Assembly: GCA_009746045.1 (NCBI GenBank)
Contig: RPFO01000041.1
Location: 1,474,783 to 1,538,782, forward strand
DNA: 64,000 nt
Direction of reading: 5' to 3'
Origin: Mesostigma viride
Taxonomy: Eukaryota > Streptophyta > Mesostigmatophyceae > Mesostigmatales > Mesostigmataceae
In this document: in pieces, positions 30,875-43,367 of the stretch
Layout of the letters: each line of letters begins with the position of its first letter
How positions within the stretch are numbered: position 1 is the first letter of the stretch
Notes under the pieces: generated by a model
Told to the model about the DNA's origin: nothing
Database searches by the model: none
Seen by the model: only the letters and a program-made list of their open reading frames with translations
Translations under genes and position numbers: made by a program

Positions 30875-30981
30875 ATCCTGAACGACTCGAAAAATTATGC
30901 GCAAAAGATAATGGCACGCTCGAGCTACCATGGTCCGGATTCTCCAGATTTCTGGCCTGCGCTGGTTGTCTCCTTGATAAC
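30875..30981 (+). repeat. Dispersed repeat, copy 2 (split by a LINE; left part 30440-30471)
   Basis: Contains GGTCCGGATTCTCCAGATTT and CTGGCCTGCGCTGGTTGTCT, matching copy 1 in reverse and copy 3 (40433-40490) directly. Confidence 0.85.
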
Positions 30982-31390
30982 CCGCCTCCGTTGGGGGGTC
31001 ATGTAGCACACATTCCATGGACTGATGGTGGTGGGTGGTGACTGAGCTGCGGGAATCTAATCTATTCTAGGCTCATCTAGTCTAAAACTCCTAGCTTGCT
31101 ATCTAACGCCTCCCCCGCCTGGGGGGGGGGGCGCCTGCCCAGGTTCAGGCTCATGGGCCTGGATGAATGGTTTGCCATCTCCGCTTGTCCTGCATAGTGG
31201 TCCAAGCGAGGGGGAGAGATCGCTTGAATGCGATGCTCAAACTGGGCCGGGACCATAAGGTCTGCCAGCAGCTGGTGCGTGTATGTGAAAGCCGGGCCAC
31301 CGTTCCTGGGGACGTCCTGAGGTCCATGCCGCCTGGGCTGGCCTACTCGTAATGGGCCAGCCAGGCCAAGGGCGGAAGGGGGATTGTGGG
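30982..31390 (-). mobile_element. Third 5'-truncated LINE 3' end
   Basis: On the reverse strand it reads a relative of GPKDIPRKLGKPAMNYIQ with LLADLMVPAQFEHRIQAIS, a Pro/Arg-rich end, then a 3' UTR ending GTGCTACATGACC...CCAACGGAGG. A long G run lies near 31120. No clear target duplication. Confidence 0.75.
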
Positions 31391-33686
31391 AGAACCCTGG
31401 GTATGCCCCTGAAAACTCTCAGGCTCCGGGAGAGGCCTTTACATTCTCCCAAACCGGCGCCTCTGAATGAGTTCCAAGCCTATCTGTGGCCACTGCCGGG
31501 ACCATGAGGCAGCCCTGCTGCACCCGCTCCGCGGGGACGGATCAGCGGAGGCTACTTACAACAAATGTATACTAGATGCAAGAAGTTCGGGCCCAAGGAA
31601 GGGGAACGCCCATGGAAAGTCCACAGCACACAAGGAAAGAAAGACAATGGATGTTATTAAAGCGTACGTACATTAAGGCATTCCATAAGAGGGCAGGCAG
31701 CTGGCGACATATGCGATTACCCTCGCCGCGACGGCACGGAAATACTTGTAGATAGAAAAGCTTACTACAATCCCCCCGACGTCCTGGCACGTCTTCGTCA
31801 AGCGCGCCCTGAAGAGGGAACGCGCAAGTATGCCATGTCGAGCATAGCACAGGCCCTCGGCTTCGCAATCAATTATTATTAAGACAACTAGCGCAGGTAT
31901 GAAGTTGCGAGGACCCTAACGACAGGAAGCTTAAGCACAATATGCTGCTAATTCGTTGTTAAATATTTCTTATAATTATGTACCTCAGTTTGGTCTAATT
32001 GATATGCTCAGCTGGTAGCAGGTTTCTGCTGTCCTTTAAAAGATGAAACCACGCATTAAGTAAAAAACGGCTCAATGTCGATTGGATTAAAGCCCTTGCT
32101 CGCCATGGCAGTCCTGGAGGGCCATGCACACAACGTCGCAGTTTTCCGAGCATCTCGGGTGGCGTCGCCATGGGTGAGTGTGCTGCATGGCGTATTCTCT
32201 TTCTGCTGTTGGCAGCATCCTTCCTGCTGCCGTAAGCATGGCGCTAAGCTACCGTGTCTGGTAACCACGTAAGTACTGGACCACGACTGGTATTGGGAGA
32301 AATGGGATTTTCACAGCCAAAAATCGACTTATTATTACTAGTTACTACTTGTAGAATGGCTACCTTCATATGTTTTTTTTTCTATGCGTTCTCATGGTGA
32401 TGTCACTGATGAATTATATGGAATCATTGTGGATGTCCCATTTCGGCATTACGTCTTTCCTCTGCAGTGCCAGTCGGACCACCGGCGCGGGAATACAGTC
32501 ATTCCCGCGTAAAGTTGCGTTTCTTAAGGTTGCGTTCCCGCGTCAAGTTGCGGCGCCGACGTTTGGGGGGCGACCGCAACTTAAGCATGGAGGCCATCGC
32601 AACTTAAAGCGGTAATGACTCAATTTGTAGGTGTCAGGCCATTTTTGGCCGCGCAGGAGGCCATTTTTTGCCAAGTCCGGACCCGCTACGTGATTTTGCA
32701 CCCCCAGGCCCCAGCCCCACGTTTAAGACTCTCAGGTTTAAGATCACGAGGCCGGCCTGGATTTGGAAATTTCAGGTTTAAGACCGCAGGGCTGGTTTTG
32801 GGCAAAATGATCTTAAAGTTGGTACAAAAAGCTGCCAAGTTCCGGCCAGTGCCCAGTGTACAGACCACGAGCAACGGTATTGATATTTTTTTATTATGCA
32901 TTACGTGCATTCGCTGCATGCCCATGTGCGTTCTAGCTAATTAACGTGCATTCGCGGGCTGTGCAAGGGAATCAGCAGCCTTCCATGATGCTGACTATAC
33001 TCGTTAATTAAGCAACTTGTAAACCATCCCCAATTATAAGTACTGTGCTGCCCTGCTTGCATGACTCGTTCCGTGAATCAAGCCGATTGCAGGCTTTAAA
33101 AATTACTTCCGTGTTGCTATTAATTTCAAAAACTTCCACTCATGTATCAAATGGCGGGCTCCGGCGGGGCGCGCGCCCCTAGCTCAGGTTTAAGATCAAC
33201 TCAGGTTTAAGATCGTCAACCCTGGATTTGATTTTAGGTTTAAGACCGCAGCCCTGGGTTGGCCGGACCCCAGTCTTAAACATCAGACAGGGGGTATAGG
33301 CGGCAAAATACGCAAGCCCCACTGGCGCGCAAATTTCCCCGCCTGCTGGCTTAGGTGAAAAGCGCGAATGCAACCTTACAAATTCAGTTTTGCAGCCTGC
33401 GGGCTGCGGTACATAAGAATCCACGACCATGCAGGGTCTGTAATTGAGACATCTTGCCGGAAATTACCCTTACTGTCGTCACTAGCCTTGAGTACCAGTA
33501 TGGCATTTTCGTCATACGGGTTGTCCCGTTCCGTGACAAGGACGCATGCTTCACCGTCACCTGCCATGTTATTATTGTTTACATGCAGGCCATTGACAGT
33601 AAATGAAGCTTCCCTCACGACTGTTCCCATGTTTTGTCACAGTCAAACGTGAAGCCGGCTGGCAATTAAGTAACGCTAACCGTTAT
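31391..33686. other. No gene recognised; AT-richer intergenic DNA
   Basis: Short open frames without family features. Between about 32,720 and 33,290 the phrase (C)AGGTTTAAGA recurs at least five times, twice as AGGTTTAAGACCGCAG; its function is unknown. Confidence 0.55.
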
Positions 33687-36576
33687 CGTGGGAATTATGC
33701 ACCACATGCGGGTCGAGCTCAGGCGGAACGTGAGGCCTTCTTCAGCGCCCTCAAGGAGGAGGAGGCCAGCATCCCAGCTCGGCACTTCCTGGTTATGCTG
33801 CTCAACGCCAACGCCACGCTGCCAGTTGGCACTGGGGGCGCTCAGTACTCCCCAACCAACACGACAGCCAACGGTTACACGGCTCTATTCGCGGACCTGT
33901 TGGCAGAATGGTCGGATGGTTGCATGCAATGCTTCTTTCGCACGCCCCGCTGAGCAGCTTGCCACCTTTTTGGGGCCGTCGGATCGGGTGGTGTGCCTTG
34001 ACTATATCTGCGTACGCCGGGCTCAGCGCCCCTCAGTTGTCGATGCTCGCGTGCTGCATGCAAGATTCTGTAAGCACGGTGGAATCTAATCACCGCCTCG
34101 TGCTCGCCCGCATCAGATAAATTGCGGTTCCCTGGTGTGAAAACGTCGCGACAACTGGCACCTCAGCCAGATCTCAAGGTGCTCCGGATTGTCCTGAAGG
34201 ATGCCGACAAGATGTCAGCAGAAGAGCAGGCCGCTATGTCGCACGGGACGACTTCCTGGCAGTCTTCGACGCCAGGGGCAGTCGCCAGCAGTTACACGCC
34301 ATTCCGCCCCCGGGTGATATTTCAGTGATCCTCCGCGGTATCGCTGCCAAGTACCGTCTGGCTGCCCGCACCCTCCCCAGTCCTTGCCTCCGCGCCGGCA
34401 GCTTGCTGTCCACCGCCACGCACCGACAGTGGTCGCCGCCAGGCAGATGCTCCGCCGCAACCGGGACCCGACCGCAAAACCTGGGCTGCAAGCGGCTCTG
34501 CGGGTCGCCTACAAGCAGGCCGAGAAGGCAGATGCTCAGCAGATGGTCAAAGACCTGCGCAGCTGCCAGCAGAAGCACGACGGCAAGGGGGCCTGGTTCT
34601 GGTACAAGCGCCTCGGGCACCCGGACGGCCTCGGCCGGCCCCACCGCCACGACGTTCCCGGCGCCCCAGCCAAGCGGCTTCGTACCTGGGCCGCGGCCAT
34701 TGCCGAGGTCGTGGGGACAGCTGCGCCGCCCCCGCCCCTCCTCCCAGCCGCCGCCGCCCGCCCGGCTACCCTGGCCGGCGGCCCCGCCGAGCCCCCAGCC
34801 CCGCCCAGGTCAGCGGCGGACTACCTAGTCCCCCCGATGATCGGCCCGCTTGGCGACCCGTCCGACATGCCTCCTTTCACCTCTCGCGAGGTCACGGAGG
34901 CGGTCCAGCGTCAGCGTTACGCCGCCGCCACCGGCTCACTCAGACGAGATTCCGGCCGCAATTGTGAAACTTGCAGCCGAGTTCGAGGACACTGGTGTCA
35001 TGCTGCTCTTCCGGGATATCTGCAACCGCCTTCTGCTGTCGTCGCAGCCGCCTCCAGCGGCCTGGCAACACAGTTTTCGCACGATGAGCACTGTACAACG
35101 AGAACAAGGGGTCGCCAGCCGACCCCGGTAACTACAGAGGGGTGTGCATCCAAAGTGTGCCCCCCTCACTTGAGCTTCTCATGCGGCTCATCCTGAACCG
35201 CCTGCGTACAGTATACGGCCCTGGACGGACACCTCAGTGAGACTCAGCACGGCTTCCGTTCACTCTGAGGTCGCAACACAGTACAGGCGCTCTTCGCTAC
35301 TCACCGCCTTGTGGAAGAACTGCAACGCCTTCACTGCCTGGTGAGTCCCCTCTGCACCTTGTGCTGGTGGACTTCATCAAAGCCTTCGATTCGGTTTTCT
35401 GGCCTGCGCTATGGGACATCCTCGCTCTGTTCTGGATCCCCCGCCCCCTTATTGCTGTCATCCGCATGCAACCTGTATGAAGGGTCCACCACTTCGTTGC
35501 GCACTTCCTACGGGACCACGCCACCATGCCCTTTACAGAAGGGTGTGTGGCAGGGCTGCGTGCTGTCGCCCTACATGTTCATTATTGTGGCCGAATATGT
35601 AATGATTCAGGCGCGCAAGCGGTTTGCCCGCAGCCTGGGTGGGTAGGGAACCAGGGGTGCAGCTTGACAACCGTTTCTGGCATGGCGGGGCGGACACGGA
35701 GATTGGGCTGGCGGAAATCATCTATGCAGACGACACCACCCTCTTCGAGGACACTGCAGGCACGTGCAGACGTGGCTTGACTGCCTAGCTATCGAGGCCC
35801 GCGCAGTGGAGCTTGAGGTCAGCAAGAAGACCGAGGCTCTGACGATTGGGCTCACTCAGCCACCGCCCGACCTCTTTCTCCTTGACGGCTCTCGAGTCCT
35901 GTATCGGGACCGTGTCAAGCTGCTGGGCAGCCTCCTCCCCAGCTGCGAGGCTGATGTGGACCACCGCGCATCTCCCTCGCCTGGCACGCGTTACGCCAAT
36001 ATCGGGCCCTGTGGCGCAAGCCCCTGGGCAAGATCGAGAAACAGGACCTGTTCAAGGTCCTCCTCCTTCCTGTTCTTACGTATGGGGCCGAGACGTGGAC
36101 CCTCACAGCCGACCTGGCCAGAAAGCTGGACGGCGCGGTCACCAACATGCTGCGATCCATTTTCAGAGTAGAATATGCTGCTCATGTTCGCAACGAGGAC
36201 CTGTACCTCGGCATGCCATATATCACCAGCACTTAAGCAGCGGCGCCTGCAGCTAGTAGGGCACTTAGCTCGCACCAACCAGGTAGACACCTCACGTGGC
36301 CCCCCCGCGGGACTGCGCCCCGCTCAGCTTGGCCGGCACCTCCTTACGTGGGCCGGGCCCCGTGATGCTAGACCACTATACCCGCAAGGCCCGCACCTTC
36401 AAAGAACAGCTAGTAGAGGACATGGGGGGCCTAGGCCTCTCCGTGATTTGGAAAAAGATGATGGACAAGGCCAAGTGGGCCCAGGTTGCATAGAGGACAA
36501 CGAGCCCCCTCCCGTGGGGAAGCGCCGGCCGCGTGTGCAAACATACGGGAAGCACGCCAGACAGTGTAACGACTAA
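33687..36576 (+). pseudogene. Decayed LINE ORF2 copy
   Basis: Same family as 16938-20450 but 5'-truncated and spread over at least five frames. Endonuclease remnants: FLVMLLNANATLPVGTGGAQ. RT remnants: LVDFIKAFDSVFWPALW-like coding near 35367, KGVWQGCVLSPYMFIIVAEY near 35540, a YADDTTL-type box near 35725. C-terminal part TYGAETWTLTADLARKL near 36078. The last block reads LSVIWKKMMDKAKWAQV and KRRPRVQTYGKHARQCND. Element C's LTR starts inside its last codons. Confidence 0.82.
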
Positions 36577-37277
36577 AATGATCATCAACATCATCCATTA
36601 TTAGTCCAAATACGAAAGATCTTTTACCTGGGTTGCTTTCTTGGGTCACAGAACTTCAAGTATCCAGGCAACGTTGAGATGGAAATTCCACAGTGACGCG
36701 ATTGAAGGAACCACAACCCCTTGTAGACACTTAACGACAAGCGTGTGCACTAGACGCCTTCTGTGGAACTGCAAGTAGTCTAGTACCAAAGAGCTTTATG
36801 AATGGACAACAAAGACAAGCTTTATTATACCATGATGGATCAAAACCAACGTAGCAACAATGGCGACCCCACAACCCTGATATCGACGTGCTTGTTGAGC
36901 ATGCCTCAACCTTAGCCTGAAGAGAACCAATCAGAATCATGGAATTCTAAACAAGATCTTCGTATCCATCCTAGTCACACAAAACAGAACAACACCACAA
37001 ACAGCATGGCAGAATCTATACATGAGATCCTAGATCTGTAGTAAGCACTGAAGTCCCAAAGGAGGACTTGGTAGTACCGACCAACATACTATAACCCCAC
37101 GTGGATCAGGCCATGACCAATGAGGGCCTCTGACAGTCGGTTGACAAGGCTCAAGTTCCAAGTACCACCGTCTTAGAAATCTCATAGCTTTCTCAATACT
37201 GATCCAAAAGTCCTCGAATGAAAGCCAAACGTTCACGAGACAAAGGATGTAACAACAAGTCATTTTTGCTTGTTACA
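36565..37277 (-). repeat. 3' LTR of element C
   Basis: 713 bp on the reverse strand from TGTAACAAGC to TAGTCGTTACA, so the ends are TGTAAC/GTTACA inverted repeats. Near its start a second CTTGTTGTTACA makes a hairpin with the first bases. The other LTR is absent. Confidence 0.72.
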
Positions 37278-37293
37278 TATCTCCCCCTCAAGA
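37278..37293 (-). promoter_or_regulatory. Polypurine tract of element C
   Basis: Reverse strand TTGAGGGGGAGATA immediately before the LTR start. Confidence 0.75.
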
Positions 37294-37708
37294 TTGGAAC
37301 CACCAGTTCCACAAACCAACTACTGACCCCTTCAGGAGGAATAGCAGAAATCCACCATCTCTTGGGAAAAGCAGATGGGTTTTTACATCCCTGTATAGCC
37401 AGGGCCTCCTATCTCACAAACATCTAGTCTCAGGTTCTTAAAGGAGAATAATCACTTCTTAGTCCACTCTTATTAGAACCATAAAACACAGCAACACTGG
37501 AAGTCAACCCTTCAGCATTCTGGATCTGGAGCTCTGGACTGGAACATCAAAACTGGACTGGAGCCTCCCCCATCATCCATCCTGGAATCCCCCCCTCACA
37601 CCACAGTCCAACCCTCCTCCTTGCTTCCACCTTGCCCCCCTTAATTTCCCCCTCATAAGCCCAGTCTCTCACAGGCTGTACCATCCACCATTCTGGCCAT
37701 CCCTGCCC

Positions 37709-38865
37709 TTAGGTCCAAACACCGGGAACTGCTCGATCCACCATGTGAGCTAGCTCAGACCAGTTCTTGCTGACCTGCACCACCATGCAAGTCTCAGCAG
37801 CCCCCTTCACCATCTGGGCAGCATAACGGCTACAGGACCCTGGGAAGGAAAGAGTCACCACAGACTGACACTCAGGGTCCATCACCCACTGAGAGGACGT
37901 CCTGTGCCTGCTCACCCACGACCTGTACGCCCACCAGAACTGCAGGAAGGCCTTAACCACAGGCCATGTAGCGCCTATATCAGGGGTACCAGCACCCTTA
38001 TTGGCGTCAGACGGACCTTGAGCTCCACAGTAAACCTGGGCATCCCCAAGCTGCAAAACAGGTTAGAGGTCTCCAAAGGAAAACATCCTCTGACAGAGCT
38101 GGAACGGGAAGGAGCCAAGTCAAAGTCGCCCTGCTGAACAGACAACTCCAACAGCTCCAGATAAGAAGCTTCACCCTTGCCCACTGGTTGGAACTGACTG
38201 AATGCCTCCTTCAAGGCCTCAGGCAAGGCTGCCAGCATATGTATCCGCTGTCCCTCAGCTGGCCTCATGTCAAGCACAGGAGCGGGTTCCAAGGCAAACA
38301 TCCTGTGCAGCAGATGAGCTACAAAAGGAGAGCCAATCTCATACAAGAAGAGAGGATGCAGCTGGGATAAGACCTCCTCCACAAAGTCCTCAGAGCCTAT
38401 CTCTCCCTCCTCCCTGTTAAGAGCAGTTATTGCCTTGGACAAGGTATCACAGTGGTCACAAGGTCCCGTGCACTTCCTATGGTCCACATAGGCCACCACG
38501 TTCTTGACAGGTACCACATGACGAGGAATCTGCACAATGGGAGTGATGCTGGAGCTGAGAGCCATGCTGGAATACCCCCCACCATGTGACTGAGACAACG
38601 ACATCTCTTGCGGGACATCATACAGCTTATCCTGCTTGGAAATCACACAATGGAGGAGCACGTTGATGGCGTCCATCTGTTGACCCCGCCTAAGGTCACG
38701 TCTGACAATACTGTCAAACAAAGACTCCACCTGAGCCATAAGGGTGGACGCCTCTGGATGCACCCCCAAAGCACCCTCTTCCATCGTGGTGTGACCCCCA
38801 GCCAGGTTGGTGTCAAAGGCCTCCTCCTCCATCTGGAACCACCACAGCATGCATAAGGAAACCAT
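37709..38865 (-). pseudogene. Extra ORF of element C downstream of pol, unknown function
   Basis: 296 codons in one frame (38865-37975), including EEEAFDTNLAGGHTTMEEGA, a KCTGPCDHCD cysteine cluster, and SYLELLELSVQQGDFDLAPS. A second frame (38056-37709) appears to continue it with FLQFWWAYRSWV and SFPGSCSRYAAQMVKGAAET. The position between chromodomain and LTR equals that of the third ORFs of A and B. The block SFPGSCSRYAAQMV-x5-ETCMVVQV faintly resembles FTHPQYLAGFL ... TWVEL of B2. No known domain is recognised. Confidence 0.5.
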
Positions 38866-38879
38866 CCATTAGTCATGAG

Positions 38880-39911
38880 ATGTAGGAAGGGGAGCAGTTG
38901 ACCTCACTAACTCATTGTACCAGATAGGGATGGTGAGGCCATGCTGTTGGCAATATGCCTGGACCACTTCATGGCAGTGAGTCAAGTCAGACAACCACAA
39001 CCATGTGGCAGTATAGACTCTAACTCCCCTTTCCAATGCACCTTGAACTGGAGCTGCTTGGTCCTACCCTTGCCCTTCACCCTGTGAGCCAACAACTGCT
39101 CCACTTGAACCATATATCTTCTCCCCCTCAGGATCCAACTCAAAGGGTAATGGGGCAGAGAGGCGACCCTGCAAGGTGTTACGTTTGTACAACTTGAGCT
39201 GAGCCAAGTGGAACACATTGTTCTTTAACCTCCAATGGGAGGGCACCTGGACTTGAACCACTGCCCCGTATATGTAGTGAAATGTCTCCAGTACAGGGAA
39301 TGGTCCCAACCACAAGGGCTGGAGTTTTCTGCATTGCTCCTTTTCAGGTAGCACACGGTTAGCATCAACAAGCACCAAGTCACCAGGGGCCACAAAAGTG
39401 TGAGTAGCCAGCACCTGTTGCCAAGCATGGTTCAAGTACTTGTTTTGGGCATGCAGCATCTGAGAAGCTACCATGCTATGAGCTTCCTGAAAGGAGGCTA
39501 TCAGTTGTTGTACTGAGGCTAGACGTTTCCTGAAAGGTCCTTCAGCATCCCTGTCAGGCAGCTCAAGGTCAAACGGTGTCAGAGGGCATTGGCCATGACA
39601 GATGACAAAGGGAGACATGTTATGGGGGGCCACTGAGGGGTGATCGAGTTGATGATAGCAAACTCAATGAAGGGAAGTTTCCTGTCCCATTCTTTGTTGT
39701 CATGGGTACAGTAATGCTTCTGACATTCCCGTACAATACGGTTTAGTCTCTCCACTGCATGCCCCCGTGCTGGCACACCTGTAAGCCACCCCAAAGGCCA
39801 ACTTGGTATCCAGGATGTCAAAAAATGACTTCCAGAACCCAGACATCCACAAGGGGTCCTGATCTGTGATGATCACCCGTGGCATACCATGCAGCCTATA
39901 TATCTCACTAG
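38880..39911 (-). pseudogene. Integrase core end, C-terminal module and chromodomain of element C
   Basis: Order on the reverse strand: PRVIITDQDPLWMSGFW (second catalytic Asp), HAVERLNRIVRE (catalytic Glu, other frame), FVICHGQCPLTPFDLEL and GDLVLVDANRVLP, a GPY/F-like LQPLWLGPFPVLE with FHLAQLKLYKRN, then the chromodomain-like VEQLLAHRVKGKGRTKQLQF, KVHWKG and HCHEVVQAY. At least three frame changes. The zinc-binding part and first Asp are missing. Confidence 0.78.
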
Positions 39912-39913
39912 GA

Positions 39914-40215
39914 AGTCGGATACTGAGAAAAATCTCAGATCCTGAGTTTTTTCTGAGATTTTTCTCAGGATTCCTGAGATTTTTCTCAGGATTCCTGAGA
40001 TTTTTCTCAGGATTCCTGAGATTTCCTGATTTTTTTTCTCAAGAAATCCTGAGAATCCTGAGAAAATTTGAGATTTTTCTCAGGATTCCTGAGATTCTAT
40101 CAGGACTTTCTCCTGAGAATCTTGAGAAGTGCCTGAGATGCGTCTCGCCACACACTGAGAAACACTGAGAATCCTGAGAAAATCCTGAGATCCTGAGAAA
40201 AATGTCGGAACAACA
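39914..40215. repeat. CTGAG-rich minisatellite
   Basis: Repeats of about 21 bp (GAGATTTTTCTCAGGATTCCT) at 39950-40020, degenerating into TGAGAAAATC/TGAGAATCC phrases. The unit holds the palindrome CTCAGGATTCCTGAG. It cuts off element C. Confidence 0.85.
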
Positions 40216-40757
40216 CAAAAAATCTCAACATCTTGAGAAAACCCGCTGAATCAGAAAAAAAACAGGAAAATCAGGACACTAAGCATGGCACAAAAAATCA
40301 GGAAAATCAGGACACTGAGCATGACACTTGAGAACTCTCAAGTGCATGAAGACAGGACACTTATTATGCATTATATGTGGATGCAGAAATGATGCAGTTG
40401 ACACACATGTTCATTGGAAATAAAGAAATATAATGCATGGTCCGGATTCTCCCGATTTCTGGCCTGCGCTGGTTGTCTCCTTGATAATGCAGTGCGACAA
40501 GCACACAACAAGTTACATTACAGGCATCATTGCCAGAAATATAATCAATGCCACTCCTCATCAGTGTATGCAGCACTGTCAGAGTTGTCCGCATAATTTG
40601 CTACAGCACGCTGCCTCTCACTTCTCCTTTGTGATCGAGGGAATGCATGCCTCACCGTTGCTGCTGAACGACGAAACACTAGCTATGTAATCAGGGCTCG
40701 ATGCGCTGACACTAGCCGCTGCCATGGACTTGCCAGCAGGGCGGCTCTTGCCACGCG
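40216..40757. other. No gene; AT-rich tract and dispersed repeat copy 3
   Basis: Contains ATCAGGAAAATCAGGACACT-type phrases to 40320 and copy 3 of the dispersed repeat at 40433-40490. Confidence 0.6.
40433..40490 (+). repeat. Dispersed repeat, copy 3 (partial)
   Basis: TGGTCCGGATTCTCCCGATT and CTGGCCTGCGCTGGTTGTCT, then TTGATAATGC. Confidence 0.85.
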
Positions 40758-41140
40758 AGCGGTTTGGTAGTGCAGCGGCTGTGTGTGGTTCTACCAAACG
40801 ACTTTGAGAAATATGTGCCTACTCCATGGCCCCACGTGAGCACGTGCAAATCTCAAGGTATTGGAGAGGCCGCTATCAGCTCACATCAATCGGAGCACTA
40901 CAGAACAGCATTGGGGCAACTACAGAACAGCAACCCGCGACCTTCAACCATCTTTACGTCATCGCAGCTCCGTCCGGAGTCATGGTTCATGGCGGCAAAG
41001 ACGGGGTTCGGTATAGGCGCAGCATCACTTACATTCTGCAAGCGCCCCCGCTACTTGCCCCGATGGGGCCATGGAGTAGGCACATATTTCTGAAAGTCGT
41101 TTGGTAGAACCACACACAGCCGCTGCACTACCAAACCGCT
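40758..41140. mobile_element. 383-bp MITE with 77-bp terminal inverted repeats
   Basis: The left arm 40758-40834 begins AGCGGTTTGGTAGTGCAGCG; the right arm 41064-41140 is its reverse complement with one mismatch (TTTGAG/TTTCAG). Each arm also folds on itself (GTTTGGTAG with CTACCAAAC), a fold-back design. The 229-bp interior has no coding. Target duplication unclear. Confidence 0.88.
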
Positions 41141-43367
41141 TGAAGGCGGGTCAGAGCTAGTGATATACTATCTGAGCAAGTGACTTGACTAGTGCGAATC
41201 CCAAAGTGGAAATGCCGTGTCTATTCCGGCCTAACATGGCTGATGAAGCCGTTTATGGAATGGTGCGGCTAGGTGCAGGGTTGTGTTGCCTAACATGGCT
41301 GCTGAAGGCGTTCATGGGTGCGGCTAGGTGCAAGGTCGCGTTGCCTAATCGCAACCTTTCTAAATTTTTCGCTCGTTGGACCAACGGTCTACCAGGTAAC
41401 GGTTAAGAGAGGTAGGGCGCGAAGTTGAAAGTTTGGAACGGCACTGTCGTCATGCGGCTATTTCACGGCACCATAACGGCCTTTGTTTCAGTTATGTTCA
41501 GTTCAGTTTATTCCCACGCCGGTTCCCTAGCCTTGCCCGTACCGGCTTCGGAATAAACGGATGCCGGAACCGTATCCTTGTTCCAACTTTTAACAGGCAG
41601 GTACTACTTCTATAAAGCCCGAACCAAGAGCTCTTTTGTAGAATGTTCTCACTGCCTATTTGCTTTAGTGACTTTGCGTTAATAATTGTCGGCTGTCAGT
41701 CTGTCAGCCAACAATCAGAAATCGTTGTCGCACTTTATAACCTGCTCCAATGGTTGTCCGGCAAAGGCAGGACCAAGCGTTTTCTAGGGTCTGGCAGGAC
41801 GGCAATTTTTGAAATGCCTGTGGCTTTCATTGGTGAATACTAGTTACTGTACCTGTAAATTTATCGGCAGTTTGCGGCTCCGACCGTTCTAAAAGGCTTT
41901 GAGACGAGTAGTAACCAGTGGAAAGGTAAGATGTCATGACAATACGGAAGATCGCTTGGCTGGAATCACTCAAGACATTCCGCATGCCGCTGGCTACGGA
42001 TGTGACCTAGTCGCAATCTTTTTTTTGCGCAAACAAAAAAACGCGTTTGACGTAGCCGTTGTTCGCAGTCAAGTCCATGCTTAACAGTCAGTGCTGGGGC
42101 TAGCGGGCAGTGAGGGCACATACACGCTAGCTCAAGCGATGGGGCAACCGATTTCCATACGTAACCAATGAATGCAACCACCGAATAACAAGCGCCGCAG
42201 GTCCGCTAAATGCGGTGATTTCTGTAGCAAACGCGGCGTATCAGTATGGATGTCGGTAGGTGCACAGTACACTAGGTATGGCCTTGAAGATAGCCGGCTG
42301 TGGTATATATCATGCAGTTCTTTACGCTTGCACGATCAGGACCTCTGGAGCCTGCCAAGGACTTCAACCACTAAGGTCAGCGCAGTTTCGTCGTATGGTT
42401 TGACGTCTTTACAGTTAGCATGCCAGCCGTCAGTGCTCATGCGTAGGCCATTTCGTTGCGGGTAAAGCTGGCCATCTTTCTCAGAGCTATTCATGTGTTT
42501 TCTCTGAATGTTTTCATTACCATGGCCTTCTTGCGCTCAGCATCTTATGCATGTATGCTTCTATGTTGCCATTTCCCCTTCAATTTTGCGCGTGTATTGC
42601 GGGTGACCGACCGGACGCCGTCCAACTGGCATGATGCCCACGCGCGAATGGCAGAGACTGGCTCTTGCTCGAGACCTGTGGTAAGCAGCTGCTACCATCC
42701 CATTCCTAGAGTCGATACTATTGTCGTCCGCGTTGATCTGTCTGCGGCCTTGCTAGAATGCATGCTCCGTCTTTCTTACTCCCTTTCCATGACTTTTTGG
42801 CAATGCTCCTCTTACATTTAGCAAGATGTGCGTGGCATTTTCCCCATGGTGCCAGTCTTTGCTGTCGACAGCCAGAACCTGGCTTTTTGCAATGTAATAT
42901 CCCATCTGCTGAATCTTCTGATCGTTATTACCATCGTTTTCTTCGTGGTTCTCCAAGCTTAGTTTCTTATAGTGACATGAAGGTTAGCCACCATACCTGG
43001 GTTCTAGGTTCGGTGTGACTTGCTTTAAAAGATCCGTTCCTGCCAGAATCAGCCCTTTAAAAGAAATTTAGTCTAGTTACCCTGGAGCTTCACAGTTAAT
43101 AAACGTGTTTTCCCTTTTTCAATGCATCGGTCATATGCAATGTCGTGGTTTCTTGGTCTTGCACATCCCATCAATAATGGCGGTGCTAGGCTTTCACTTG
43201 GGTCACCCTTTCAAAGTTTTGTACCAGTCAGAAGTATCTTTTTTTATGCCGATCGATCGAGCATGATGTTGTTTGCTATGCCTTTGGTCTGGTTAGGTGT
43301 ACATGTGCACATGCTGCAGCCCAGCGTTTCTAATCATGGTCCTGTTTAATGCTGTTTTTCCACCTTC
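41141..43367. other. No gene recognised
   Basis: Short open frames only. A near-tandem duplication of about 58-60 bp (CCTAACATGGCTGNTGAAG ... GTGCGGCTAGGTGCA) lies at 41229-41346. No RNA gene seen. Confidence 0.55.

Larger units (their letters stand above)
36565..39913 (-). mobile_element. Ty3/gypsy LTR retrotransposon 'C', 5'-truncated
   Basis: On the reverse strand: end of the integrase core (39.9-39.6 kb), integrase C-terminus and chromodomain (39.6-38.9 kb), an extra ORF (38.87-37.71 kb), a polypurine tract and the 3' LTR (37277-36565). It stops at 39914 against a CTGAG-rich minisatellite. It inserted into the 3' end of the decayed LINE. Confidence 0.8.

Noticed and set aside
32075-32272. 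WD40-like fragment (LEGHAHNVAVF)
   Set aside because: One isolated motif, no blades around it; chance resemblance is likely.
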